From Daphnia carinata (lineage: Eukaryota > Arthropoda > Branchiopoda > Diplostraca > Daphniidae), in contig NC_081340.1 in assembly GCF_022539665.2 (NCBI RefSeq), forward strand, positions 434,001 through 498,000: a stretch of DNA of 64,000 bases, in the 5' to 3' direction. The notes beneath the pieces were generated by a model. It was not told the origin of the DNA, searched no databases, and saw only the letters and a program-made list of their open reading frames with translations. Positions 9,266 through 21,954 of this stretch are shown one piece after another. The translations under genes and the position numbers were made by a program. Numbering within the stretch: position 1 is the stretch's first letter; every line of letters starts with the position of its first letter.

Positions 9266-9609
9266 AATTCAGTTCCAAAATAAAATGAATACACTCCTGT
9301 AATGTCCATTAAAACCAGCACAAGTACAATTGATTTATATAGTTAAGGATATTGGACTGGTAACCATCGCGTTCGGTCAACCACAAAAATGCAAACAAAT
9401 AAAATTCACTTTCTTTAAAGAGGTCACTTTTCTCACGGAAATGCACCATTCTTTTTGTATTTCGTTTTAAAATACCTTTAGTTTATAGAAGATGAAATTT
9501 AAAAACTGACCACTAGGTGGCGTTTTAGAAAATACTAGAATTTACCGCGAGATGGTTCGTACTTCCCTGTGATTCATTCAAAAACAGCTAGGTGGATATA
9601 AAAGCTTTG

Positions 9610-9729
9610 ATGCCAACAGCATCCCGTATTCCCAAGCGGTCACCCATCTAGGTACTAACGGAACCCGACGTAGCTTAACTTCCTGGAGCTGACGAGACAA
9701 GGTTTGTTCTACGTGGTATGGCCGTTGAC
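9610..9729 (-). rRNA. 5S ribosomal RNA
   Basis: Full copy; its 3' flank has the AAAGCTTTTAT version. Confidence 0.96.
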
Positions 9730-10073
9730 AATTCAGTTCCAAAATAAAATGAATACACTCCAGTAATGTCCATTAAAACCAGCACAAGTACAATTGATTT
9801 ATATAGTTAAGGATATTGGACTGGTAACCATCGCGTTCGGTCAACCACAAAAATGCAAACAAATAAAATTCACTTTCTTTAAAGAGGTCACTTTTCTCAC
9901 GGAAATGCACCATTCTTTTTGTATTTCGTTTTAAAATACCTTTAGTTTATAGAAGATGAAATTTAAAAACTGACCACTAGGTGGCGTTTTAGAAAATACT
10001 AGAATTTACCGCGAGATGGTTCGTACTTCCCTGTGATTCATTCAAAAACAGCTAGGTGGATATAAAAGTTTTG

Positions 10074-10193
10074 ATGCCAACAGCATCCCGTATTCCCAAG
10101 CGGTCACCCATCTAGGTACTAACGGAACCCGACGTAGCTTAACTTCCTGGAGCTGACGAGACAAGGTTTGTTCTACGTGGTATGGCCGTTGAC
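10074..10193 (-). rRNA. 5S ribosomal RNA
   Basis: Full copy with the AAAACTTTTAT 3' flank. Confidence 0.96.
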
Positions 10194-10537
10194 AATTCAG
10201 TTCCAAAATAAAATGAATACACTCCAGTAATGTCCATTAAAACCAGCACAAGTACAATTGATTTATATAGTTAAGGATATTGGACTGGTAACCATCGCGT
10301 TCGGTCAACCACAAAAATGCAAACAAATAAAATTCACTTTCTTTAAAGAGGTCACTTTTCTCACGGAAATGCACCATTCTTTTTGTATTTCGTTTTAAAA
10401 TACCTTTAGTTTATAGAAGATGAAATTTAAAAACTGACCACTAGGTGGCGTTTTAGAAAATACTAGAATTTACCGCGAGATGGTTCGTACTTCCCTGTGA
10501 TTCATTCAAAAACAGCTAGGTGGATATAAAAGCTTTG

Positions 10538-10657
10538 ATGCCAACAGCATCCCGTATTCCCAAGCGGTCACCCATCTAGGTACTAACGGAACCCGACGTA
10601 GCTTAACTTCCTGGAGCTGACGAGACAAGGTTTGTTCTACGTGGTATGGCCGTTGAC
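10538..10657 (-). rRNA. 5S ribosomal RNA
   Basis: Full copy, 464 bp from its neighbour. Confidence 0.96.
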
Positions 10658-11001
10658 AATTCAGTTCCAAAATAAAATGAATACACTCCAGTAATGTCCA
10701 TTAAAACCAGCACAAGTACAATTGATTTATATAGTTAAGGATATTGGACTGGTAACCATCGCGTTCGGTCAACCACAAAAATGCAAACAAATAAAATTCA
10801 CTTTCTTTAAAGAGGTCACTTTTCTCACGGAAATGCACCATTCTTTTTGTATTTCGTTTTAAAATACCTTTAGTTTATAGAAGATGAAATTTAAAAACTG
10901 ACCACTAGGTGGCGTTTTAGAAAATACTAGAATTTACCGCGAGATGGTTCGTACTTCCCTGTGATTCATTCAAAAACAGCTAGGTGGATATAAAAGCTTT
11001 G

Positions 11002-11121
11002 ATGCCAACAGCATCCCGTATTCCCAAGCGGTCACCCATCTAGGTACTAACGGAACCCGACGTAGCTTAACTTCCTGGAGCTGACGAGACAAGGTTTGTT
11101 CTACGTGGTATGGCCGTTGAC
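11002..11121 (-). rRNA. 5S ribosomal RNA
   Basis: Full copy in the homogeneous AAAGC-flank group. Confidence 0.96.
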
Positions 11122-11465
11122 AATTCAGTTCCAAAATAAAATGAATACACTCCAGTAATGTCCATTAAAACCAGCACAAGTACAATTGATTTATATAGTT
11201 AAGGATATTGGACTGGTAACCATCGCGTTCGGTCAACCACAAAAATGCAAACAAATAAAATTCACTTTCTTTAAAGAGGTCACTTTTCTCACGGAAATGC
11301 ACCATTCTTTTTGTATTTCGTTTTAAAATACCTTTAGTTTATAGAAGATGAAATTTAAAAACTGACCACTAGGTGGCGTTTTAGAAAATACTAGAATTTA
11401 CCGCGAGATGGTTCGTACTTCCCTGTGATTCATTCAAAAACAGCTAGGTGGATATAAAAGCTTTG

Positions 11466-11585
11466 ATGCCAACAGCATCCCGTATTCCCAAGCGGTCACC
11501 CATCTAGGTACTAACGGAACCCGACGTAGCTTAACTTCCTGGAGCTGACGAGACAAGGTTTGTTCTACGTGGTATGGCCGTTGAC
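11466..11585 (-). rRNA. 5S ribosomal RNA
   Basis: Full copy in the homogeneous AAAGC-flank group. Confidence 0.96.
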
Positions 11586-11929
11586 AATTCAGTTCCAAAA
11601 TAAAATGAATACACTCCAGTAATGTCCATTAAAACCAGCACAAGTACAATTGATTTATATAGTTAAGGATATTGGACTGGTAACCATCGCGTTCGGTCAA
11701 CCACAAAAATGCAAACAAATAAAATTCACTTTCTTTAAAGAGGTCACTTTTCTCACGGAAATGCACCATTCTTTTTGTATTTCGTTTTAAAATACCTTTA
11801 GTTTATAGAAGATGAAATTTAAAAACTGACCACTAGGTGGCGTTTTAGAAAATACTAGAATTTACCGCGAGATGGTTCGTACTTCCCTGTGATTCATTCA
11901 AAAACAGCTAGGTGGATATAAAAGCTTTG

Positions 11930-12049
11930 ATGCCAACAGCATCCCGTATTCCCAAGCGGTCACCCATCTAGGTACTAACGGAACCCGACGTAGCTTAACT
12001 TCCTGGAGCTGACGAGACAAGGTTTGTTCTACGTGGTATGGCCGTTGAC
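11930..12049 (-). rRNA. 5S ribosomal RNA
   Basis: Full copy; its upstream spacer has one extra G near 12127, making the next interval 465 bp. Confidence 0.96.
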
Positions 12050-12394
12050 AATTCAGTTCCAAAATAAAATGAATACACTCCAGTAATGTCCATTAAAACC
12101 AGCACAAGTACAATTGATTTATATAGGTTAAGGATATTGGACTGGTAACCATCGCGTTCGGTCAACCACAAAAATGCAAACAAATAAAATTCACTTTCTT
12201 TAAAGAGGTCACTTTTCTCACGGAAATGCACCATTCTTTTTGTATTTCGTTTTAAAATACCTTTAGTTTATAGAAGATGAAATTTAAAAACTGACCACTA
12301 GGTGGCGTTTTAGAAAATACTAGAATTTACCGCGAGATGGTTCGTACTTCCCTGTGATTCATTCAAAAACAGCTAGGTGGATATAAAAGCTTTG

Positions 12395-12514
12395 ATGCCA
12401 ACAGCATCCCGTATTCCCAAGCGGTCACCCATCTAGGTACTAACGGAACCCGACGTAGCTTAACTTCCTGGAGCTGACGAGACAAGGTTTGTTCTACGTG
12501 GTATGGCCGTTGAC
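12395..12514 (-). rRNA. 5S ribosomal RNA
   Basis: Full copy in the AAAGC-flank group. Confidence 0.96.
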
Positions 12515-12858
12515 AATTCAGTTCCAAAATAAAATGAATACACTCCAGTAATGTCCATTAAAACCAGCACAAGTACAATTGATTTATATAGTTAAGGATA
12601 TTGGACTGGTAACCATCGCGTTCGGTCAACCACAAAAATGCAAACAAATAAAATTCACTTTCTTTAAAGAGGTCACTTTTCTCACGGAAATGCACCATTC
12701 TTTTTGTATTTCGTTTTAAAATACCTTTAGTTTATAGAAGATGAAATTTAAAAACTGACCACTAGGTGGCGTTTTAGAAAATACTAGAATTTACCGCGAG
12801 ATGGTTCGTACTTCCCTGTGATTCATTCAAAAACAGCTAGGTGGATATAAAAGCTTTG

Positions 12859-12978
12859 ATGCCAACAGCATCCCGTATTCCCAAGCGGTCACCCATCTAG
12901 GTACTAACGGAACCCGACGTAGCTTAACTTCCTGGAGCTGACGAGACAAGGTTTGTTCTACGTGGTATGGCCGTTGAC
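12859..12978 (-). rRNA. 5S ribosomal RNA
   Basis: Full copy in the AAAGC-flank group. Confidence 0.96.
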
Positions 12979-13322
12979 AATTCAGTTCCAAAATAAAATG
13001 AATACACTCCAGTAATGTCCATTAAAACCAGCACAAGTACAATTGATTTATATAGTTAAGGATATTGGACTGGTAACCATCGCGTTCGGTCAACCACAAA
13101 AATGCAAACAAATAAAATTCACTTTCTTTAAAGAGGTCACTTTTCTCACGGAAATGCACCATTCTTTTTGTATTTCGTTTTAAAATACCTTTAGTTTATA
13201 GAAGATGAAATTTAAAAACTGACCACTAGGTGGCGTTTTAGAAAATACTAGAATTTACCGCGAGATGGTTCGTACTTCCCTGTGATTCATTCAAAAACAG
13301 CTAGGTGGATATAAAAGCTTTG

Positions 13323-13442
13323 ATGCCAACAGCATCCCGTATTCCCAAGCGGTCACCCATCTAGGTACTAACGGAACCCGACGTAGCTTAACTTCCTGGA
13401 GCTGACGAGACAAGGTTTGTTCTACGTGGTATGGCCGTTGAC
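13323..13442 (-). rRNA. 5S ribosomal RNA
   Basis: Full copy directly adjoining the divergent variant gene. Confidence 0.96.
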
Positions 13443-13786
13443 AATTCAGTTCCAAAATAAAATGAATACACTCCAGTAATGTCCATTAAAACCAGCACAA
13501 GTACAATTGATTTATATAGTTAAGGATATTGGACTGGTAACCATCGCGTTCGGTCAACCACAAAAATGCAAACAAATAAAATTCACTTTCTTTAAAGAGG
13601 TCACTTTTCTCACGGAAATGCACCATTCTTTTTGTATTTCGTTTTAAAATACCTTTAGTTTATAGAAGATGAAATTTAAAAACTGACCACTAGGTGGCGT
13701 TTTAGAAAATACTAGAATTTACCGCGAGATGGTTCGTACTTCCCTGTGATTCATTCAAAAACGGCTAGGTGGATATAAAAGTTTTG

Positions 13787-13906
13787 ATGCCAACTGCATC
13801 CCGTATTCCCAAGCGGTCACCCATACAAGTACTAACGGGACCCGACGTAGCTTAACTGCAGGGAGCTGACGAGACCTGGTGTGTTCTACGTGGTATGGCC
13901 GTTGAC
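13787..13906 (-). rRNA. 5S ribosomal RNA, divergent variant
   Basis: This 120-nt copy differs from the array sequence at 11 positions: 26, 30, 31, 46, 47, 49, 68, 79, 81, 82 and 112. Its spacers match other units by eye. Positions 30-31 and 46-47 change together, so helix III stays paired (U30-G47 becomes A30-U47; U31-A46 becomes G31-C46). Position 68 turns a U-G pair with 107 into C-G. Positions 82 and 112 each create a mismatch, and 49 alters the bulged A region of helix III. It is either a distinct expressed 5S type moved into the array by conversion, or an ageing pseudogene. The pairing pattern favours the first. Confidence 0.9.
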
Positions 13907-14250
13907 AATTCAGTTCCAAAATAAAATGAATACACTCCAGTAATGTCCATTAAAACCAGCACAAGTACAATTGATTTATATAGTTAAGGATATTGGACTG
14001 GTAACCATCGCGTTCGGTCAACCACAAAAATGCAAACAAATAAAATTCACTTTCTTTAAAGAGGTCACTTTTCTCACGGAAATGCACCATTCTTTTTGTA
14101 TTTCGTTTTAAAATACCTTTAGTTTATAGAAGATGAAATTTAAAAACTGACCACTAGGTGGCGTTTTAGAAAATACTAGAATTTACCGCGAGATGGTTCG
14201 TACTTCCCTGTGATTCATTCAAAAACAGCTAGGTGGATATAAAAGCTTTG

Positions 14251-14370
14251 ATGCCAACAGCATCCCGTATTCCCAAGCGGTCACCCATCTAGGTACTAAC
14301 GGAACCCGACGTAGCTTAACTTCCTGGAGCTGACGAGACAAGGTTTGTTCTACGTGGTATGGCCGTTGAC
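14251..14370 (-). rRNA. 5S ribosomal RNA
   Basis: Full copy; the array sequence is restored immediately after the variant gene. Confidence 0.96.
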
Positions 14371-14714
14371 AATTCAGTTCCAAAATAAAATGAATACACT
14401 CCAGTAATGTCCATTAAAACCAGCACAAGTACAATTGATTTATATAGTTAAGGATATTGGACTGGTAACCATCGCGTTCGGTCAACCACAAAAATGCAAA
14501 CAAATAAAATTCACTTTCTTTAAAGAGGTCACTTTTCTCACGGAAATGCACCATTCTTTTTGTATTTCGTTTTAAAATACCTTTAGTTTATAGAAGATGA
14601 AATTTAAAAACTGACCACTAGGTGGCGTTTTAGAAAATACTAGAATTTACCGCGAGATGGTTCGTACTTCCCTGTGATTCATTCAAAAACAGCTAGGTGG
14701 ATATAAAAGCTTTG

Positions 14715-14834
14715 ATGCCAACAGCATCCCGTATTCCCAAGCGGTCACCCATCTAGGTACTAACGGAACCCGACGTAGCTTAACTTCCTGGAGCTGACGA
14801 GACAAGGTTTGTTCTACGTGGTATGGCCGTTGAC
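14715..14834 (-). rRNA. 5S ribosomal RNA
   Basis: Full copy in the AAAGC-flank group. Confidence 0.96.
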
Positions 14835-15178
14835 AATTCAGTTCCAAAATAAAATGAATACACTCCAGTAATGTCCATTAAAACCAGCACAAGTACAATT
14901 GATTTATATAGTTAAGGATATTGGACTGGTAACCATCGCGTTCGGTCAACCACAAAAATGCAAACAAATAAAATTCACTTTCTTTAAAGAGGTCACTTTT
15001 CTCACGGAAATGCACCATTCTTTTTGTATTTCGTTTTAAAATACCTTTAGTTTATAGAAGATGAAATTTAAAAACTGACCACTAGGTGGCGTTTTAGAAA
15101 ATACTAGAATTTACCGCGAGATGGTTCGTACTTCCCTGTGATTCATTCAAAAACAGCTAGGTGGATATAAAAGTTTTG

Positions 15179-15298
15179 ATGCCAACAGCATCCCGTATTC
15201 CCAAGCGGTCACCCATCTAGGTACTAACGGAACCCGACGTAGCTTAACTTCCTGGAGCTGACGAGACAAGGTTTGTTCTACGTGGTATGGCCGTTGAC
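15179..15298 (-). rRNA. 5S ribosomal RNA
   Basis: Full copy, AAAAC flank. Confidence 0.96.
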
Positions 15299-15642
15299 AA
15301 TTCAGTTCCAAAATAAAATGAATACACTCCAGTAATGTCCATTAAAACCAGCACAAGTACAATTGATTTATATAGTTAAGGATATTGGACTGGTAACCAT
15401 CGCGTTCGGTCAACCACAAAAATGCAAACAAATAAAATTCACTTTCTTTAAAGAGGTCACTTTTCTCACGGAAATGCACCATTCTTTTTGTATTTCGTTT
15501 TAAAATACCTTTAGTTTATAGAAGATGAAATTTAAAAACTGACCACTAGGTGGCGTTTTAGAAAATACTAGAATTTACCGCGAGATGGTTCGTACTTCCC
15601 TGTGATTCATTCAAAAACAGCTAGGTGGATATAAAAGTTTTG

Positions 15643-15762
15643 ATGCCAACAGCATCCCGTATTCCCAAGCGGTCACCCATCTAGGTACTAACGGAACCCG
15701 ACGTAGCTTAACTTCCTGGAGCTGACGAGACAAGGTTTGTTCTACGTGGTATGGCCGTTGAC
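15643..15762 (-). rRNA. 5S ribosomal RNA
   Basis: Full copy, AAAAC flank. Confidence 0.96.
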
Positions 15763-16092
15763 AATTCAGTTCCAAAATAAAATGAATACACTCCAGTAAT
15801 GTCCATTAAAACCAGCACAAGTACAATTGATTTATATAGTTAAGGATATTGGACTGGTAACCATCGCGTTCGGTCAACCACAAAAATGCAAACAAATAAA
15901 ATTCACTTTCTTTAAAGAGGTCACTTTTCTCACGGAAATGCACCATTCTTTTTGTATTTCGTTTTAAAATACCTTTAGTTTATAGAAGATGAAATTTAAA
16001 AACTGACCACTAGGTGGCGTTTTAGAAAATACTAGAATTTACTGCGAGATGGTTCGTACTTCCCTGTGATTCATTCAAAAACAGCTAGGTGG

Positions 16093-16195
16093 TATTCCCA
16101 AGCGGTCACCCATCTAGGTACTAACGGAACCCGACGTAGCTTAACTTCCTGGAGCTGACGAGACAAGGTTTGTTCTACGTGGTATGGCCGTTGAC
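16093..16195 (-). rRNA. 5S ribosomal RNA, 3' truncated
   Basis: A 33-bp deletion removes the last 17 nt of the gene and the T4 terminator. Without the 3' strand of helix I it is unlikely to give stable 5S RNA, and read-through transcription would be expected. Confidence 0.92.
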
Positions 16196-16539
16196 AATTC
16201 AGTTCCAAAATAAAATGAATACACTCCAGTAATGTCCATTAAAACCAGCACAAGTACAATTGATTTATATAGTTAAGGATATTGGACTGGTAACCATCGC
16301 GTTCGGTCAACCACAAAAATGCAAACAAATAAAATTCACTTTCTTTAAAGAGGTCACTTTTCTCACGGAAATGCACCATTCTTTTTGTATTTCGTTTTAA
16401 AATACCTTTAGTTTATAGAAGATGAAATTTAAAAACTGACCACTAGGTGGCGTTTTAGAAAATACTAGAATTTACCGCGAGATGGTTCGTACTTCCCTGT
16501 GATTCATTCAAAAACAGCTAGGTGGATATAAAAGTTTTG

Positions 16540-16659
16540 ATGCCAACAGCATCCCGTATTCCCAAGCGGTCACCCATCTAGGTACTAACGGAACCCGACG
16601 TAGCTTAACTTCCTGGAGCTGACGAGACAAGGTTTGTTCTACGTGGTATGGCCGTTGAC
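16540..16659 (-). rRNA. 5S ribosomal RNA
   Basis: Full copy, upstream neighbour of the 3'-truncated gene. Confidence 0.96.
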
Positions 16660-17003
16660 AATTCAGTTCCAAAATAAAATGAATACACTCCAGTAATGTC
16701 CATTAAAACCAGCACAAGTACAATTGATTTATATAGTTAAGGATATTGGACTGGTAACCATCGCGTTCGGTCAACCACAAAAATGCAAACAAATAAAATT
16801 CACTTTCTTTAAAGAGGTCACTTTTCTCACGGAAATGCACCATTCTTTTTGTATTTCGTTTTAAAATACCTTTAGTTTATAGAAGATGAAATTTAAAAAC
16901 TGACCACTAGGTGGCGTTTTAGAAAATACTAGAATTTACCGCGAGATGGTTCGTACTTCCCTGTGATTCATTCAAAAACGGCTAGGTGGATATAAAAGTT
17001 TTG

Positions 17004-17123
17004 ATGCCAACAGCATCCCGTATTCCCAAGCGGTCACCCATCTAGGTACTAACGGAACCCGACGTAGCTTAACTTCCTGGAGCTGACGAGACAAGGTTTG
17101 TTCTACGTGGTATGGCCGTTGAC
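17004..17123 (-). rRNA. 5S ribosomal RNA
   Basis: Full copy with the CGGCTAGG flank. Confidence 0.96.
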
Positions 17124-17467
17124 AATTCAGTTCCAAAATAAAATGAATACACTCCAGTAATGTCCATTAAAACCAGCACAAGTACAATTGATTTATATAG
17201 TTAAGGATATTGGACTGGTAACCATCGCGTTCGGTCAACCACAAAAATGCAAACAAATAAAATTCACTTTCTTTAAAGAGGTCACTTTTCTCACGGAAAT
17301 GCACCATTCTTTTTGTATTTCGTTTTAAAATACCTTTAGTTTATAGAAGATGAAATTTAAAAACTGACCACTAGGTGGCGTTTTAGAAAATACTAGAATT
17401 TACCGCGAGATGGTTCGTACTTCCCTGTGATTCATTCAAAAACGGCTAGGTGGATATAAAAGTTTTG

Positions 17468-17587
17468 ATGCCAACAGCATCCCGTATTCCCAAGCGGTCA
17501 CCCATCTAGGTACTAACGGAACCCGACGTAGCTTAACTTCCTGGAGCTGACGAGACAAGGTTTGTTCTACGTGGTATGGCCGTTGAC
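17468..17587 (-). rRNA. 5S ribosomal RNA
   Basis: Full copy with the CGGCTAGG flank. Confidence 0.96.
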
Positions 17588-17931
17588 AATTCAGTTCCAA
17601 AATAAAATGAATACACTCCAGTAATGTCCATTAAAACCAGCACAAGTACAATTGATTTATATAGTTAAGGATATTGGACTGGTAACCATCGCGTTCGGTC
17701 AACCACAAAAATGCAAACAAATAAAATTCACTTTCTTTAAAGAGGTCACTTTTCTCACGGAAATGCACCATTCTTTTTGTATTTCGTTTTAAAATACCTT
17801 TAGTTTATAGAAGATGAAATTTAAAAACTGACCACTAGGTGGCGTTTTAGAAAATACTAGAATTTACCGCGAGATGGTTCGTACTTCCCTGTGATTCATT
17901 CAAAAACAGCTAGGTGGATATAAAAGTTTTG

Positions 17932-18051
17932 ATGCCAACAGCATCCCGTATTCCCAAGCGGTCACCCATCTAGGTACTAACGGAACCCGACGTAGCTTAA
18001 CTTCCTGGAGCTGACGAGACAAGGTTTGTTCTACGTGGTATGGCCGTTGAC
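17932..18051 (-). rRNA. 5S ribosomal RNA
   Basis: Full copy, last with the CATTCAAAAACAG flank. Confidence 0.96.
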
Positions 18052-18395
18052 AATTCAGTTCCAAAATAAAATGAATACACTCCAGTAATGTCCATTAAAA
18101 CCAGCACAAGTACAATTGATTTATATAGTTAAGGATATTGGACTGGTAACCATCGCGTTCGGTCAACCACAAAAATGCAAACAAATAAAATTCACTTTCT
18201 TTAAAGAGGTCACTTTTCTCACGGAAATGCACCATTCTTTTTGTATTTCGTTTTAAAATACCTTTAGTTTATAGAAGATGAAATTTAAAAACTGACCACT
18301 AGGTGGCGTTTTAGAAAATACTAGAATTTACCGCGAGATGGTTCGTACTTCCCTGTGATTCATCCAAAAACGGCTAGGTGGATATAAAAGTTTTG

Positions 18396-18515
18396 ATGCC
18401 AACAGCATCCCGTATTCCCAAGCGGTCACCCATCTAGGTACTAACGGAACCCGACGTAGCTTAACTTCCTGGAGCTGACGAGACAAGGTTTGTTCTACGT
18501 GGTATGGCCGTTGAC
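18396..18515 (-). rRNA. 5S ribosomal RNA
   Basis: Full copy, first of the CATCCAAAAACGG group; its upstream spacer holds a small insertion near 18620 (ATTC duplicated). Confidence 0.96.
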
Positions 18516-18863
18516 AATTCAGTTCCAAAATAAAATGAATACACTCCAGTAATGTCCATTAAAACCAGCACAAGTACAATTGATTTATATAGTTAAGGAT
18601 ATTGGACTGGTAACCATCGCATTCATTCGGTCAACCACAAAAATGCAAACAAATAAAATTCACTTTCTTTAAAGAGGTCACTTTTCTCACGGAAATGCAC
18701 CATTCTTTTTGTATTTCGTTTTAAAATACCTTTAGTTTATAGAAGATGAAATTTAAAAACTGACCACTAGGTGGCGTTTTAGAAAATACTAGAATTTACC
18801 GCGAGATGGTTCGTACTTCCCTGTGATTCATCCAAAAACGGCTAGGTGGATATAAAAGTTTTG

Positions 18864-18983
18864 ATGCCAACAGCATCCCGTATTCCCAAGCGGTCACCCA
18901 TCTAGGTACTAACGGAACCCGACGTAGCTTAACTTCCTGGAGCTGACGAGACAAGGTTTGTTCTACGTGGTATGGCCGTTGAC
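18864..18983 (-). rRNA. 5S ribosomal RNA
   Basis: Full copy; 468 bp from its neighbour because of the 4-bp spacer insertion. Confidence 0.96.
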
Positions 18984-19327
18984 AATTCAGTTCCAAAATA
19001 AAATGAATACACTCCAGTAATGTCCATTAAAACCAGCACAAGTACAATTGATTTATATAGTTAAGGATATTGGACTGGTAACCATCGCGTTCGGTCAACC
19101 ACAAAAATGCAAACAAATAAAATTCACTTTCTTTAAAGAGGTCACTTTTCTCACGGAAATGCACCATTCTTTTTGTATTTCGTTTTAAAATACCTTTAGT
19201 TTATAGAAGATGAAATTTCAAAACTGACCACTAGGTGGCGTTTTAGAAAATACTAGAATTTACCGCGAGATGGTTCGTACTTCCCTGTGATTCATCCAAA
19301 AACGGCTAGGTGGATATAAAAGTTTTG

Positions 19328-19447
19328 ATGCCAACAGCATCCCGTATTCCCAAGCGGTCACCCATCTAGGTACTAACGGAACCCGACGTAGCTTAACTTC
19401 CTGGAGCTGACGAGACAAGGTTTGTTCTACGTGGTATGGCCGTTGAC
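19328..19447 (-). rRNA. 5S ribosomal RNA
   Basis: Full copy; its spacer lacks 2 bp near 19565. Confidence 0.96.
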
Positions 19448-19789
19448 AATTCAGTTCCAAAATAAAATGAATACACTCCAGTAATGTCCATTAAAACCAG
19501 CACAAGTACAATTGATTTATATAGTTAAGGATATTGGACTGGTAACCATCGCGTTCGGTCAACCAAAAATGCAAACAAATAAAATTCACTTTCTTTAAAG
19601 AGGTCACTTTTCTCACGGAAATGCACCATTCTTTTTGTATTTCGTTTTAAAATACCTTTAGTTTATAGAAGATGAAATTTCAAAACTGACCACTAGGTGG
19701 CGTTTTAGAAAATACTAGAATTTACCGCGAGATGGTTCGTACTTCCCTGTGATTCATCCAAAAACGGCTAGGTGGATATAAAAGTTTTG

Positions 19790-19904
19790 ATGCCAACAGC
19801 ATCCCGTATTCCCAAGCGGTCACCCATCTAGGTACTAACGGAACCCGACGTAGCTTAACTTCCTGGAGCTGACGAGACAAGGTTTGTTCTACGTGGTATG
19901 TGAC
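19790..19904 (-). rRNA. 5S ribosomal RNA with 5-nt internal deletion
   Basis: Lacks 5 nt near the 5' end (CCGTT to TT on the + strand), which removes part of the helix I 5' strand. The internal promoter is intact. Confidence 0.92.
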
Positions 19905-20248
19905 AATTCAGTTACAAAATAAAATGAATACACTCCAGTAATGTCCATTAAAACCAGCACAAGTACAATTGATTTATATAGTTAAGGATATTGGACTGGT
20001 AACCATCGCGTTCGGTCAACCACAAAAATGCAAACAAATAAAATTCACTTTCTTTAAAGAGGTCACTTTTCTCACGGAAATGCACCATTCTTTTTGTATT
20101 TCGTTTTAAAATACCTTTAGTTTATAGAAGATGAAATTTAAAAACTGACCACTAGGTGGCGTTTTAGAAAATACTAGAATTTACCGCGAGATGGTTCGTA
20201 CTTCCCTGTGATTCATCCAAAAACGGCTAGGTGGATATAAAAGTTTTG

Positions 20249-20368
20249 ATGCCAACAGCATCCCGTATTCCCAAGCGGTCACCCATCTAGGTACTAACGG
20301 AACCCGACGTAGCTTAACTTCCTGGAGCTGACGAGACAAGGTTTGTTCTACGTGGTATGGCCGTTGAC
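20249..20368 (-). rRNA. 5S ribosomal RNA
   Basis: Full copy. Confidence 0.96.
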
Positions 20369-20712
20369 AATTCAGTTCCAAAATAAAATGAATACACTCC
20401 AGTAATGTCCATTAAAACCAGCACAAGTACAATTGATTTATATAGTTAAGGATATTGGACTGGTAACCATCGCGTTCGGTCAACCACAAAAATGCAAACA
20501 AATAAAATTCACTTTCTTTAAAGAGGTCACTTTTCACACGGAAATGCACCATTCTTTTTGTATTTCGTTTTAAAATACCTTTAGTTTATAGAAGATGAAA
20601 TTTCAAAACTGACCACTAGGTGGCGTTTTAGAAAATACTAGAATTTACCGCGAGATGGTTCGTACTTCCCTGTGATTCATCCAAAAACGGCTAGGTGGAT
20701 ATAAAAGTTTTG

Positions 20713-20832
20713 ATGCCAACAGCATCCCGTATTCCCAAGCGGTCACCCATCTAGGTACTAACGGAACCCGACGTAGCTTAACTTCCTGGAGCTGACGAGA
20801 CAAGGTTTGTTCTACGTGGTATGGCCGTTGAC
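20713..20832 (-). rRNA. 5S ribosomal RNA
   Basis: Full copy; its upstream spacer is shortened by about 96 bp at 20938. Confidence 0.96.
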
Positions 20833-21080
20833 AATTCAGTTCCAAAATAAAATGAATACACTCCAGTAATGTCCATTAAAACCAGCACAAGTACAATTGA
20901 TTTATATAGTTAAGGATATTGGACTGGTAACCATCGCTTAAAATACCTTTAGTTTATAGAAGATGAAATTTCAAAACTGACCACTAGGTGGCGTTTTAGA
21001 AAATACTAGAATTTACCGCGAGATGGTTCGTACTTCCCTGTGATTCATCCAAAAACGGCTAGGTGGATATAAAAGTTTTG

Positions 21081-21200
21081 ATGCCAACAGCATCCCGTAT
21101 TCCCAAGCGGTCACCCATCTAGGTACTAACGGAACCCGACGTAGCTTAACTTCCTGGAGCTGACGAGACAAGGTTTGTTCTACGTGGTATGGCCGTTGAC
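21081..21200 (-). rRNA. 5S ribosomal RNA
   Basis: Full copy only 368 bp from its neighbour because of the shortened spacer. Confidence 0.96.
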
Positions 21201-21544
21201 AATTCAGTTCCAAAATAAAATGAATACACTCCAGTAATGTCCATTAAAACCAGCACAAGTACAATTGATTTATATAGTTAAGGATATTGGACTGGTAACC
21301 ATCGCGTTCGGTCAACCACAAAAATGCAAACAAATAAAATTCACTTTCTTTAAAGAGGTCACTTTTCTCACGGAAATGCACCATTCTTTTTGTATTTCGT
21401 TTTAAAATACCTTTAGTTTATAGAAGATGAAATTTAAAAACTGACCACTAGGTGGCGTTTTAGAAAATACTAGAATTTACCGCGAGATGGTTCGTACTTC
21501 CCTGTGATTCATCCAAAAACGGCTAGGTGGATATAAAAGTTTTG

Positions 21545-21664
21545 ATGCCAACAGCATCCCGTATTCCCAAGCGGTCACCCATCTAGGTACTAACGGAACC
21601 CGACGTAGCTTAACTTCCTGGAGCTGACGAGACAAGGTTTGTTCTACGTGGTATGGCCGTTGAC
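21545..21664 (-). rRNA. 5S ribosomal RNA
   Basis: Full copy bordering the scrambled unit. Confidence 0.96.
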
Positions 21665-21954
21665 AATTCAGTTCCAAAATAAAATGAATACACTCCAGTA
21701 ATGTCCATTAAAACCAGCACAAGTACAATTGATTTATATAGTTAAGGATATTGGACTGGTAACCATCGCGTTCGGTCAACCACAAAAATGCAAACAAATA
21801 AAATTCACTTTCTTTAAAGAGGTCACTTTTCTCACGGAAATGCACCATTCTTTTTGTATTTCGTTTTAAAATACCTTTAGTTTATAGAAGATGAAATTTA
21901 AAAACTGACCACTAGGTGGCGTTTTAGAAAATACTAGAATTTACCGCGAGATGG

